A DNA stretch of 64,000 nucleotides from Spongiihabitans sp965206355 (GCA_965206355.1 OZ242212.1:124001-188000); one strand, 5' to 3'; positions 46,298-54,805 are shown, counted from the first letter of the stretch. Notes: generated by a model not told the origin, from the sequence alone. Translations and numbers: made by a program.

Positions 46298-46351
46298 ACC
46301 GATTTATCTGAGCCAACCTATCTAAACAACCCATCTCTTCAATGAGTCCTT

Positions 46352-47203
46352 ATGACTGATCTGTTTGACTTCAAGGCCAAGTCGTTCGATTTTGCAGTAA
46401 TGGGTAATCCGGTGCAGCACAGTAAGTCGCCGCAGATTCATACTTTATTTGCACAACAGTGCGGTGTTGCTATAAACTATGAACGGATTCAGGTTGATGT
46501 GGGTGGTTTTTATCAGGCAGTGAGTCATTTTTCGGCGCATGGCGGGGCCGGATTGAATGTTACCGTACCCTATAAGGTTGAGGCCTATCAGCTTTGCCAA
46601 AAACCGCCTAATACGCTCAGCCCACGCGCACAACAGGCGCAGGCGGTGAATACCCTTCGCTTTGAAACAGCAGGAGCGATTTATGGCGACAATACCGATG
46701 GTGCCGGATTGATCGCCGATTTGCAAAACAACATTGGTTTTTCCATCCGCGATAAATCGCTTCTGGTGGTTGGTGCAGGTGGCGCAGTACGCGGTGTCAT
46801 CGGGGCATTATTGGCGTGCCAACCACGAGACATAACTATCGCCAACCGCACTGTTGACAAAGCGACTGCATTAAGTGAGCGGTTCGGTGCCGACGTGTAT
46901 GCGGCCGGACTTAATGATAGCGTTGATACGCCCGTTGATTTAATAATCAATGGCACAGCAGCCAGCCTGAACGGACAGTTAGCGGGGATTAGTGCGCAAT
47001 ATATTAACAGCAGCACACGAGTATATGACATGATGTATGCAAACCAGCCAACCGTATTTATGAACTGGGCACGGTCAAACGGTGCTGGCGAGGTTCACGA
47101 TGGACTGGGAATGCTGGTTGAACAAGCGGCTGAATCGTTTTATGTGTGGCATCAAAAACGCCCGGATAGTCAAGCGGTTATTCGTGCGTTGCGTAAATTC
47201 TGA
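46352..47203 (+). CDS. aroE: shikimate dehydrogenase
   Basis: The 283-residue enzyme reduces 3-dehydroshikimate with NADPH. It shows AVMGNPVQHSKSPQIH at the N-terminus, LNVTVPYKVEAY with the catalytic Lys, NTDGAGL, the dinucleotide motif VVGAGGAVRGVIGAL and the terminal GLGMLVEQAAESFYVW. Its N-terminal extension (MTDLFDFKAKSFD) is short. It stands alone between the TPK-like and nucleotidase genes. Confidence 0.95.
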   Translation: MTDLFDFKAKSFDFAVMGNPVQHSKSPQIHTLFAQQCGVAINYERIQVDVGGFYQAVSHFSAHGGAGLNVTVPYKVEAYQLCQKPPNTLSPRAQQAQAVNTLRFETAGAIYGDNTDGAGLIADLQNNIGFSIRDKSLLVVGAGGAVRGVIGALLACQPRDITIANRTVDKATALSERFGADVYAAGLNDSVDTPVDLIINGTAASLNGQLAGISAQYINSSTRVYDMMYANQPTVFMNWARSNGAGEVHDGLGMLVEQAAESFYVWHQKRPDSQAVIRALRKF

Positions 47204-47219
47204 TATAACGATTGCATAT

Positions 47220-48140
47220 ATGGTTGCGTCCTTCACAAACTCGCTGGTAATTGCTATCTCATCACGCGCCCTGTTTGATATGACGGATAGTCATACGGTC
47301 TATACCAAACACGGCATTGATGCCTATTGCCAATATCAAATTGAGCACGAAAATGAAACCCTGAATCCCGGGGTCGCTTTTCCGATGGTAAAAAAGTTTC
47401 TGGCACTGAATACGCAAGCCGACCACAATCATAATGCTGCCGATCAGGCTAAGCAAGCGGATGTTGAGATTGTGCTACTCTCCAGAAACAGTGCCGACAC
47501 GGGTTTACGGATATTTAATTCCATTGAACACTATGGCTTGGATATTACTCGGGCAGCGTTTACCGGAGGACAGTCGCCGTACCCGTATGTCAGCTCGTTT
47601 GCTGCGGATTTATTTTTATCTGCCGATCCCAGCGATGTCCGTCAAGCCCTGAGCGCTGGTTACGCTGCCGCAACCATTTTACCGTCACGGATGGATACCA
47701 GTGATTCGAATGAACTGAAAATTGCTTTTGACGGCGATGCGGTTTTGTTTTCAGATGAAGCTGAGCAGATATTTCAAAGTCGTGGACTGAATGCGTTCAG
47801 CAAGACCGAAAAACAGGCTGCCAATCAACCCCTGCCGGGTGGTCCCTTTAAGAACGTATTGGCGACACTGCATCGGATTCAACAAAACCACCCACACTCC
47901 CCCATTCGCACTGCACTGATTACTGCCCGGGGTGCGCCCGCCCATGAGCGCGTGATTAAAACACTACGCGCTTGGAATATCAGAATTGATGAGAGTTTTT
48001 TTCTGGGCGGGCTGGATAAAGGCGAATTTCTACGCACCTTTGATGCCGATATTTTCTTTGACGATCAATGCAACCATTGTGATTCGGCACGCCAGCATGT
48101 CCCCACTGGTCATGTGCCAAGTGGTATCACTAACCAATAG
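47220..48140 (+). CDS. cytosolic 5'-nucleotidase (NT5C1 family)
   Basis: About 306 residues from ATG 47220. LVIAISSRALFDMTDSH is the family N-terminus, followed by VEIVLLSRNSADTGLRIFNS, AAFTGGQSPYPYV, LKIAFDGDAVLFSDE (acidic HAD-like motif) and IFFDDQCNHCDSA. The family dephosphorylates nucleoside monophosphates. A longer in-frame start at 47082 lies inside aroE and is unlikely. It converges with proA, with only 6 bp between the stops. Confidence 0.85.
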   Translation: MVASFTNSLVIAISSRALFDMTDSHTVYTKHGIDAYCQYQIEHENETLNPGVAFPMVKKFLALNTQADHNHNAADQAKQADVEIVLLSRNSADTGLRIFNSIEHYGLDITRAAFTGGQSPYPYVSSFAADLFLSADPSDVRQALSAGYAAATILPSRMDTSDSNELKIAFDGDAVLFSDEAEQIFQSRGLNAFSKTEKQAANQPLPGGPFKNVLATLHRIQQNHPHSPIRTALITARGAPAHERVIKTLRAWNIRIDESFFLGGLDKGEFLRTFDADIFFDDQCNHCDSARQHVPTGHVPSGITNQ

Positions 48141-48146
48141 GCGACC

Positions 48147-49403
48147 CTAGGTGCGAATATGCCCCTCGCCAAGTACGATATATTTTTGACAGGTTAATCC
48201 TTCAAGACCAACGGGGCCCCGAACATGGAGCTTGCCTGTACTAATACCGATTTCGGCACCGAGTCCATATTCAAAACCATCGGCAAACTGGGTTGAGGCA
48301 TTGACCATCACCGAACTGGAATCAACTTGCCTGAGAAACTGCTCTTTATGCGCCGGATTTTCGGTAATAATGGCATCGGTGTGGTGTGAGCCGTAGTTTT
48401 GAATATGCTCAATCGCCTGATCAATGCCATCAACAATACGCACCGACAAAATCGCATCCAGATATTCCGTAGCCCAATCCTGTTCAGTCGCGATTTGCAA
48501 CTGTGGAATAATTTTCCGACTTTTCTCGCAACCACGCAACACCACGCCCTTTTGCCGAAACTGCTCACTCAATTGTGGCAACACTTTATCTGCCACCGCA
48601 TCAGCAATCAATAAGGTTTCCATCGCCCCACAGATGCCATAGCGGCGGGCTTTGGCGTTATAGGCGACCTTAATGGCGTTATCAATGTTGGCATCCTCAT
48701 CAATATAAACATGGCAAAGTCCTTGCAGATGTTTGATTACCGGCACTGTCGCATCGCGGCTGATGCGCTCAATCAAGCTCTGACCACCACGCGGCACAAT
48801 GATGTCCACATACTGTGACAGAGTAATCAACGCCCCCACCGCAGCGCGGTCGGTAGTTTCTATCAGTTGTACGCAGCTACGATCAATGCCGGCTTGTTCC
48901 AGACCCTGTGCCACACATTTTCCGATTGCCAGATTTGAGTTAATCGCCTCTGAACCACCGCGCAGAATCACCGCATTGCCTGCCTTGAGACAAAGAATAG
49001 CGGCATCAACAGTTACATTGGGACGGGATTCATAAATGATACCAATGACACCGAGCGGAACGCGCATTTTTGCGATTTTTATGCCGCTTGGACGCTCATC
49101 CCATTCACTCATTTCACCGACCGGATCATTGAGCGCAACCACCTGCCGACACCCTTGCGCCATCGCGGCAACACGATCCTGATTTAATTCAAGCCGGTCC
49201 AGTAACGCCGCCGTCAATCCGTTTTTCCTGCCTGCCACCAAATCTTTGGTGTTTTCGGTCAGCAGCATCGCACAATTTTTCTCAAGCGCAAGTGCAATAC
49301 CCTCCAGCGCAGCATTTTTTTGTGCCGTATCAGCCCGCGCAATCAGTGCCGCCGCTTGCACTGCCACACGACCTCGCTGATTGATGTAATCGGTTATATC
49401 CAT
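48147..49403 (-). CDS. proA: gamma-glutamyl phosphate reductase
   Basis: A 418-residue ALDH-superfamily enzyme of proline synthesis. Motifs include PLGVIGIIYESRPNVTVDAA, CLKAGNAVILRGGSEAINSN, the catalytic Cys in RRYGICGAMETLL and the C-terminal FGLGAEIGIST-like FEYGLGAEIGISTGKLHVRG. proB is not in the window. It is followed on the same strand upstream by holA with a 96-bp gap. Confidence 0.96.
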   Translation of the reverse strand: MDITDYINQRGRVAVQAAALIARADTAQKNAALEGIALALEKNCAMLLTENTKDLVAGRKNGLTAALLDRLELNQDRVAAMAQGCRQVVALNDPVGEMSEWDERPSGIKIAKMRVPLGVIGIIYESRPNVTVDAAILCLKAGNAVILRGGSEAINSNLAIGKCVAQGLEQAGIDRSCVQLIETTDRAAVGALITLSQYVDIIVPRGGQSLIERISRDATVPVIKHLQGLCHVYIDEDANIDNAIKVAYNAKARRYGICGAMETLLIADAVADKVLPQLSEQFRQKGVVLRGCEKSRKIIPQLQIATEQDWATEYLDAILSVRIVDGIDQAIEHIQNYGSHHTDAIITENPAHKEQFLRQVDSSSVMVNASTQFADGFEYGLGAEIGISTGKLHVRGPVGLEGLTCQKYIVLGEGHIRT

Positions 49404-49499
49404 GTTATGTTTTTTGCACTGTTTTTATAGAATAAGGATGTCTCTGGCGACACTTGCATCATTCAAACTGACCCGCCCAATCTCGGCATCGGCACCCGC

Positions 49500-50513
49500 T
49501 CACCCGCATATACCCAGACAAATACTCTCAATTTCCTCCCAAATATCCTTTCGTTGCAACGCCGCACGTCCTTTTAACATCAGATCGGCTCGCCCCAGTC
49601 GGCGTAATATATTTTCCCACTGTACGCGAGACAATCGTCTCAATGCCGTGTTCACTATTGTACTACGACTACTCCAAATACCATAGCGTTGAAACAATGA
49701 CTGCGGCCGCTCACCCCGATCCATTGCCGCAGATAATTGACAGAGAACGCGCGCATCCCGCGCCAATGCCCATAAAATAATAACCGGCTCCAGTTGTTCA
49801 CGCTTCAAACTCTGTAAAATACGGATGACCCGAGCTACCGAACCAATAAGACAAGCATCAACAAAACTATGTACATTAAAGCGAGCATGATCGGCAATAA
49901 CCTGCTCGATAATTTCCGCTGTGATTCGTTCTGTCGGGTAGAGCAAAGCAAGCAGGTTGATTTCCTGAGCAGCCGCCAACAGATTACCTTCAACAAATTG
50001 ACTCAATCGTTGTGCGGCATCAAAATCAAATGCAAGACCTTGTGCCGTTAATCGTTGGCTGATCCAGTCGGGCAGTTTGTCGGCACTGATGGTTGGGCAT
50101 TCGATGACAATTCCAGCACCGTTCACTACCTTAAACCATTTCGAGCTTTGGACACGTTTTTCGATGCCGCCACAAATCACAATCAAGCTGGTATCGTCAG
50201 TATTCTGACTCTGTGCATAATTGATTAACGCCTTCGCTCCGGCATCTCCGGGTTTGCCGGTGGGCAGTCTCAATTCAATGAGTCGCTTTTCTGAAAATAG
50301 CGACATCGTCTGACTGTATTGTTGTAACTGATTCCAGTCAAATCCAGACTCCACCGTAAAGCGCAACCTCTCCAGATATCCGGCAGATTTGGCGCTGACT
50401 CTAAGCCGATCCAGCAATTCCTCTACCAATAGCGTCTCCACGCCGAACAACAGATACAGTGGTTGAATCCCCTGCTTGAGATGGCTGGATAATGAGGAAA
50501 GACTAAGACGCAC
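49500..50513 (-). CDS. holA: DNA polymerase III delta subunit
   Basis: The 337-residue clamp-loader subunit starts LSSHLKQGIQPLYLLFGVET and contains LIELRLPTGKPGDAGAKAL, the region FVEGNLLAAAQEINLLALLY with the conserved Asn-Leu, and PVIILWALARDARVLCQLS. The delta subunit opens the beta clamp. It lies 9 bp from lptE, the usual lptE-holA arrangement. Confidence 0.92.
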   Translation of the reverse strand: MRLSLSSLSSHLKQGIQPLYLLFGVETLLVEELLDRLRVSAKSAGYLERLRFTVESGFDWNQLQQYSQTMSLFSEKRLIELRLPTGKPGDAGAKALINYAQSQNTDDTSLIVICGGIEKRVQSSKWFKVVNGAGIVIECPTISADKLPDWISQRLTAQGLAFDFDAAQRLSQFVEGNLLAAAQEINLLALLYPTERITAEIIEQVIADHARFNVHSFVDACLIGSVARVIRILQSLKREQLEPVIILWALARDARVLCQLSAAMDRGERPQSLFQRYGIWSSRSTIVNTALRRLSRVQWENILRRLGRADLMLKGRAALQRKDIWEEIESICLGICG

Positions 50514-50522
50514 TGACAGACC

Positions 50523-50993
50523 CTATATTCGGCTCATTCGTCTTAGCAAAGACGCTATAATATCCTGCTCCATCTGCCTTTTCAAAAACGCCTCTTCTGC
50601 TTCAGTTTGTAATACCTGATCGGCATCATAATCCAGCGTTGTTTGCTGGGAAATTGTGGCAAGCGGAAGCAAAATGACCCCGTCATTATCTCGAACCTCA
50701 TAATCTATGGTATAGGTATAGTCATAACCGACAGCAAGGCCCTGTGCATCGGTCGCCCTTACACGCCTTTGGTAGTCAATTTTTGATATAAAAAGGGTCG
50801 CGGCATCCCCCGCTTTTACTGATACAGAGCCACTTTGTTGCAAGCGCTGAACAAGCTGCTCGTTAAACCCCCGATCCCCGCCTTCAATGGAGAGCTGAGA
50901 AAGCACCGATGGTATCTCAAAACCTGTGCGAAACTCAAAACCACAGCCGCTCATCAAAGTCAGAGCAAGCACCAGCAACAGCCGTTTCGGCAT
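50523..50993 (-). CDS. lptE: LPS-assembly lipoprotein LptE
   Basis: From ATG 50993 the 156-residue protein begins MPKRLLLVLALTLMSGCGF, a lipoprotein signal with lipobox MSGC, then shows YRRRVRATDAQGLAVGYDYT and ends in the charged helix EEAFLKRQMEQDIIASLLRR. LptE plugs the LptD barrel in the outer membrane. Normally leuS lies directly upstream in gammaproteobacteria; here the defense island begins there instead. Confidence 0.88.
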   Translation of the reverse strand: MPKRLLLVLALTLMSGCGFEFRTGFEIPSVLSQLSIEGGDRGFNEQLVQRLQQSGSVSVKAGDAATLFISKIDYQRRVRATDAQGLAVGYDYTYTIDYEVRDNDGVILLPLATISQQTTLDYDADQVLQTEAEEAFLKRQMEQDIIASLLRRMSRI

Positions 50994-51158
50994 AGATGGT
51001 TTTTTAGGATTAGCGACCAGTATTCTCACCAGCGGTATTATACGCTTGCCGTTTCAGGATAGCATCCATAAGAAAAACAAGTGTTGCGGATCAATAATTT
51101 GTCTGGCAATTAGCTTGATCGCCAGTCACTGATGAAATACCGATAATGCTATGATTTT

Positions 51159-51983
51159 TTACCATAAGGAGGCTTGTGGTTCTTTTTTTGGATAAAAAAC
51201 GCCCACGATAACAAACGGGTTTTTTGCCCGACCGTGATATTTAAAGGTTGTTCCTGAAAATAGTAAAACATCACATTCTTGAGTAAACTTATCAAAATAT
51301 TTGTTTTTCACTTGTTGAATAGCCGCTTTTTCATTGCCATTACAGTTTTTCAAGCAGTTCCAGTAAAGTGCACCAATCTCCCAATCTTCTATCATCAAGG
51401 TAGATTCCCTGCCATTGATATCCTCAAATTTATATGAAAATTTATAGGGTAATTTTTTAACATGATCAAACTCTTTTTTTACTTCTTCTTCTGTTTGGAA
51501 AAGTGATAATTGTTGCGCTTTGGCTTTTAATACTGCCAGCTTATTACTATTCCATTCTCGCTCGCTCTTCTTAACAACAAAGTCAATGATTTTTGCGGGC
51601 TTAAAAGTTGCCAGGGATAGTTCGTTATCGTCTTTTACTTTATTAATCAACACATCCAAATTATCATAAACAATTTTTTTCTTAACAATCTCTTTTCGTT
51701 TCAACCAGTTTTGCTTGGTTCCTAATTCTTCAATAATTCTTAGAGATTCTAAATTTTTTATCTTATGGCTTTCCGGTCTAGCGTCTGAAGTGTTTTTTTC
51801 TAAGTCCAACTCTATCCACTGCCATTTTTTATATTGTTGCTCATTTTCCAATGCCCTAAATGGTAATGGATGAATTCTAACCCAAGCTCCATCTTCTAAA
51901 AAACCAGCAGTGCAAACCAGTTCATTATATTTTTTTGATAAGGTTGGATAGGTTTTAACGCTGATAAGAACTTTGGTTAACAC
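51159..51983 (-). CDS. hypothetical protein, partner of the DUF488 gene
   Basis: The 274-residue protein starts MLTKVLISVKTYPTLSKKYN and has no family that I can name. The N-terminal part (ELVCTAGFLEDGAWVRIHPL) suggests a beta-rich fold, residues 60-170 are Lys/Glu-rich and helical, and the C-terminus has DVLLFSGTTFKYHGRAKNPF. It begins 2 bp after the DUF488 gene stop, so the two are co-translated. AT-rich codon use and location mark it as part of the horizontally acquired island. Function unknown; a defense role is inferred from context. Confidence 0.65.
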   Translation of the reverse strand: MLTKVLISVKTYPTLSKKYNELVCTAGFLEDGAWVRIHPLPFRALENEQQYKKWQWIELDLEKNTSDARPESHKIKNLESLRIIEELGTKQNWLKRKEIVKKKIVYDNLDVLINKVKDDNELSLATFKPAKIIDFVVKKSEREWNSNKLAVLKAKAQQLSLFQTEEEVKKEFDHVKKLPYKFSYKFEDINGRESTLMIEDWEIGALYWNCLKNCNGNEKAAIQQVKNKYFDKFTQECDVLLFSGTTFKYHGRAKNPFVIVGVFYPKKEPQASLW

Positions 51984-51985
51984 GA

Positions 51986-52903
51986 TTATAAATGAATGGT
52001 TTGAATTTTATAATTATCAGAAAGATAATCACTGACGCAATGACGGTGGCATTCATGGTGGTGTTTTTCAAAACAAGTCAGGGCAATTCTTCGATGTCTT
52101 TTTTGCAAGTCCAGCACCTTCTTCAGCGCTTCTTCTCTGGCAGACAATGTAGCTTTATATTCATCAAATAACTTTTTATAATCCTCTTTATGATTTAAGT
52201 TTTTTCTTTTATTGGATTCAACACCCAGCTGTGGAATATGCATATAGTTAATACCGACTTTTTGCAAAATATTACTTAAAGTTTTATAACTAAAACCAAA
52301 TTTGCGACTGAAAGGATTTTTTCTGACATCGCATAATAACTTTATGTTGTTTTGGATGAGTTTGTTAATATAAGTTTCCAGACTAATCCCCTCGTAACCG
52401 AGCGTATAAACAGCGGCAGAATTTTTTTTCTTTAGCTGTCGTTTTTCATTTTCAATTTTTCTTCTCTCTTGGTCTGAACAAATTTTATCGATAATTTCGC
52501 TATTAATCGCATAATAAGGATAATTTTTATAAGTAAAGCTAATCAAATCATCTCCTCTTAACGTTTTATGTTCTTTAGGATACGCGGATAGGCTATCGCT
52601 ATCTTTGGTTTTTAGCCAGGTTATCGGATTGTCTGTTTTAAGTTTTATCTTCTTACCAGGGCCTATAAAACCTTGCTCTGATAAGTCCGACAAATCCTTG
52701 TCCAGTTGAAAAGAATAACAGCCATATTGATAAGGAACGAAATCGTAACCCATAGGCGTTTGTTGCGAAAATAAAAAGCTGTGCTTGTGTAGCTCCGTTC
52801 TGGTTATTTCTGTATTGATAAAACGCAACAAGGACAGTAAAAATCGTTGACGATAGAATTTTGGTTTGTCTGAAATGTTCATGGGCGGCATTTCGCGATT
52901 CAT
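51986..52903 (-). CDS. DUF488 family protein with extra N-terminal domain
   Basis: A 305-residue protein in two parts. Residues 10-160 form a helical domain (FLLSLLRFINTEITRTELHK, GYDFVPYQYGCYSFQLDKDL). Residues 165-305 form the DUF488 domain, with the markers VYTLGYEGISLETYINKL, CDVRKNPFSRKFGFSYKTL and CFEKHHHECHRHCVSDYL. DUF488 is of unsettled biochemistry and is frequent in defense islands. The ATG overlaps the stop of the methyltransferase-tail remnant (ATGA), exactly as the DUF3644 gene overlaps the main methyltransferase. Confidence 0.75.
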   Translation of the reverse strand: MNREMPPMNISDKPKFYRQRFLLSLLRFINTEITRTELHKHSFLFSQQTPMGYDFVPYQYGCYSFQLDKDLSDLSEQGFIGPGKKIKLKTDNPITWLKTKDSDSLSAYPKEHKTLRGDDLISFTYKNYPYYAINSEIIDKICSDQERRKIENEKRQLKKKNSAAVYTLGYEGISLETYINKLIQNNIKLLCDVRKNPFSRKFGFSYKTLSNILQKVGINYMHIPQLGVESNKRKNLNHKEDYKKLFDEYKATLSAREEALKKVLDLQKRHRRIALTCFEKHHHECHRHCVSDYLSDNYKIQTIHL

Positions 52904-53001
52904 TTCTTATCTTTGATAATATTTATTTCATCAGCGGTGAGGTGGTAGAGCTGATAGACCGTCTTATCAATTTCCGCTTCCAGCGCGGTGGTGTCGATGG
53001 T
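52900..53001 (-). pseudogene. detached C-terminal tail of an Eco57I-class methyltransferase
   Basis: Thirty-three codons read TTALEAEIDKTVYQLYHLTA and DEINIIKDKK before TGA, with an in-frame TAA directly upstream. The DNA at 52924-52998 matches 54829-54897, the lost tail of the large methyltransferase, at all but a few positions. The rest of this second methyltransferase is gone. Its stop codon still forms the ATGA junction with the DUF488 gene. Confidence 0.8.
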
Positions 53002-53027
53002 AGTTTATTTATTGAATCCACTGTGGT

Positions 53028-53189
53028 TTATTTTTTGAATGTTGATTTTAATTCTTCAATAGTTGGCACTGTCGATTCTTTTCGGTTTTTGTACATTGAA
53101 TAAGCAATGCTCTCAACTATTTTGGGCATAAAATCCTGATAGTGCTGGTCGCCCTTATTTTGTTGTATTTTTTCAAACATTTTTGCCAT
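53028..53189 (-). CDS. small orphan frame or C-terminal fragment (53 aa)
   Basis: MAKMFEKIQQNKGDQHYQDF is followed by MPKIVESIAYSMYKNRKES and ends STFKK. The frame stays protein-like for eight codons upstream of the ATG (IEGSNRLA) until the 20-bp repeat array, where it meets a stop. It is therefore more likely the surviving C-terminus of a larger gene cut by the array than a complete gene. I do not recognise the family. Confidence 0.35.
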   Translation of the reverse strand: MAKMFEKIQQNKGDQHYQDFMPKIVESIAYSMYKNRKESTVPTIEELKSTFKK

Positions 53190-53211
53190 CGCCAAACGAT
53201 TGCTGCCTTCA

Positions 53212-53377
53212 ATCCGTCATTCCCGCCCCCCATCCGTCATTCCCGCACTCCATCCGTCATTCCCGCACTCCATCCGTCATTCCCGCACTCCATCCGTCAT
53301 TCCCGCCCCTATCCGTCATTCCCTCCCTCCATCCGTCATTCCCGCCCTCCATCCGTCATTCCCGCGCAGGCGGGAAT
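53212..53377. repeat. 20-bp-period tandem array ending in a GC-rich palindrome
   Basis: Eight consecutive units of the form ATCCGTCATTCCCGCACTCC (one unit is 19 bp, and the last bases vary) run from 53212. The last unit continues into the palindrome ATTCCCGCGCAGGCGGGAAT (53358-53377). Each unit contains the left half of that palindrome (GTCATTCCCGC), so the array seems to have grown from the repeat by slippage. All three plus-strand frames are open across it only because the period is not a multiple of three; these are not genes. Confidence 0.9.
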
Positions 53378-53381
53378 CCAG

Positions 53382-53675
53382 TCAAACCAAGTCTGTATAT
53401 AAATCCATCCAATGTGGGTTCTTATCTTCGATCAATCTCAGCTTCCATGCTCGCTTCCATTTCTTGATTTGTTTTTCACGCGTAATTGCAACATACATAT
53501 CTGCGTGCAATTCGAAATAGACCAAAAGGTCTACGTTATATTTTTGACTGAATCCTTTGACCAAATGATTTTTATGTTCCCAGACACGTTTGATTAAATC
53601 AGAAGTAACGCCAGTGTATAAAGTACCATTAGGTTGGCTTGCCAAAATATAAACAGCAGGTTGTTTGTGGCTCAT
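53382..53675 (-). CDS. GIY-YIG endonuclease family protein
   Basis: From ATG 53675 the 97-residue protein has AVYILASQPNGTLYTGVTSD, the GIY-YIG strand pair (YIL and YTG) followed by LIKRVWEHKNHL with the catalytic-type Arg, and VYFELHADMYVAITREKQIK with the conserved Glu. It is the short single-domain form (UPF0213/URI-like) common near mobile DNA. An upstream extension of the frame consists of repeat-derived sequence and is excluded. Confidence 0.85.
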   Translation of the reverse strand: MSHKQPAVYILASQPNGTLYTGVTSDLIKRVWEHKNHLVKGFSQKYNVDLLVYFELHADMYVAITREKQIKKWKRAWKLRLIEDKNPHWMDLYTDLV

Positions 53676-53830
53676 GGTGTTATTCGCTGGATTCCCGCCT
53701 GCGCGGGAATGACGGTTTTTTAGTGTATAACGTACCATTAGGTTGGTTTGCCAAAATATAAACAGCAGGTTGTTTGTGACTCATGGTGTTATTCGCTGGA
53801 TTCCCGCCTGCGCGGGAATGACGGTTTTTT
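53613..53830. repeat. 109-bp tandem duplication carrying the GIY-YIG gene start and a palindromic repeat
   Basis: Positions 53613-53721 and 53722-53830 are two adjacent copies at a spacing of 109 bases, differing at only a few positions. Each contains the first 21 codons of the GIY-YIG gene, its ATG, and the palindromic GGATTCCCGCCTGCGCGGGA repeat with a T-run. The second copy of the gene start is not followed by the rest of the gene, so only one functional gene remains. Confidence 0.85.
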
Positions 53831-54805
53831 TGGAAGTGAAGGTATACTTTCGTTCTTAATTAAAAAATCAACCCACTCGTCTGTATAAATATAATCTCCA
53901 TGAGGTTCATCGTATTGGCAATATTTTTCAGTAGTTTTAGGATTTTTTCCTGACTTCCTTACTTTGTGCTTTTTCCACATAGTCGTATGCCAGTGCATTG
54001 TTTTTTTAATGCCCGTTTTCTTTTTAATTTCTTCAATTACTCCTGATGGTTTTAAACGCCCTTGATTAGCAACTTGAATTTTTTGTTGTTTGATCGCTAT
54101 TATTAATTTGTCATGTTCTTTCATTTTTTCTGAATTATTTTCATCTATCTTTTTAAAATAGATTGCCATATCAGAGGAGTTTCTGTGATTGCCTACATTT
54201 GGCACAATAAAAATTTTATAAGAAAAATCTTGGGAATTAGTAATATCCGTAGATAAAGAACTACGGTAGTTGTTGATGAAAGATAAAAGAGATGTCCCGT
54301 CCCCTGTTTCTGGTATTTTCCTCACTGAACGTGATAATTGAAGTGGAATGTAATCATCTAATAAAGCATGTACATCCCCAAATTCGTTGGTTAATATTTT
54401 ATTAAAGCCCAAAATAAACGCTTGGCATTCACCTAGAATATTAGCGTCAATTTCAGGTGCATATCTATGTTCTACCTTATTTCTCAACTTATAAAAAAAT
54501 AGAATATTTTTTAAAGTAGGGTCGTTGCTGTTAAAAAAATATTCCGCACATTCTTTTAGCCCCCAAGCCTTCTTTTCTCCGTCTACTCTCACATAACGAT
54601 TATTTAATTTCTTGTAAAAATATTTTACTCCCTTTCTTTCAAATATTGCGTGTAATAACGATGTCCATGCTATACACATAAGCACAATAAAACCGCTACT
54701 TCTAAATGATGTTTTAGGTTTGTTATAAACATCAACGGCTAGCAAAGCGGACTCCTTTGCCTTTTCTAATAAACTGGAAACCTTATTCGGCAGCCCCCTA
54801 CTCAT
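53789..54805 (-). CDS. DUF3644 family protein, HEPN-like candidate toxin/RNase
   Basis: The 338-residue protein begins with a DUF3644-type domain: LLEKAKESALLAVDVYNKPK, TSFRSSGFIVLMCIAWTSLL, and FFYKLRNKVEHRYAPEIDAN. The last contains Arg-x4-His (RNKVEH near residue 109), the catalytic motif of HEPN ribonucleases. The C-terminal region (KTGIKKTMHWHTTMWKKHK) is basic and may bind nucleic acid. Its ATG overlaps the stop of the repaired methyltransferase frame by 4 bp. The final 11 residues (PSFPRRRESSE) are encoded by the palindromic repeat, which supplies the stop codon. Confidence 0.72.
   Translation of the reverse strand: MSRGLPNKVSSLLEKAKESALLAVDVYNKPKTSFRSSGFIVLMCIAWTSLLHAIFERKGVKYFYKKLNNRYVRVDGEKKAWGLKECAEYFFNSNDPTLKNILFFYKLRNKVEHRYAPEIDANILGECQAFILGFNKILTNEFGDVHALLDDYIPLQLSRSVRKIPETGDGTSLLSFINNYRSSLSTDITNSQDFSYKIFIVPNVGNHRNSSDMAIYFKKIDENNSEKMKEHDKLIIAIKQQKIQVANQGRLKPSGVIEEIKKKTGIKKTMHWHTTMWKKHKVRKSGKNPKTTEKYCQYDEPHGDYIYTDEWVDFLIKNESIPSLPKKPSFPRRRESSE

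Noticed and set aside
53212..53377. CRISPR array
   Set aside because: The period is 20 bp with no spacers; the units are contiguous and match a palindrome half. No cas genes nearby.
53142..53520. Three overlapping plus-strand frames with repeated PSFPHSIRHSR-like residues
   Set aside because: They are translations of the 20-bp tandem array in all three frames. The array is DNA-level slippage and there is no start signal or homology.
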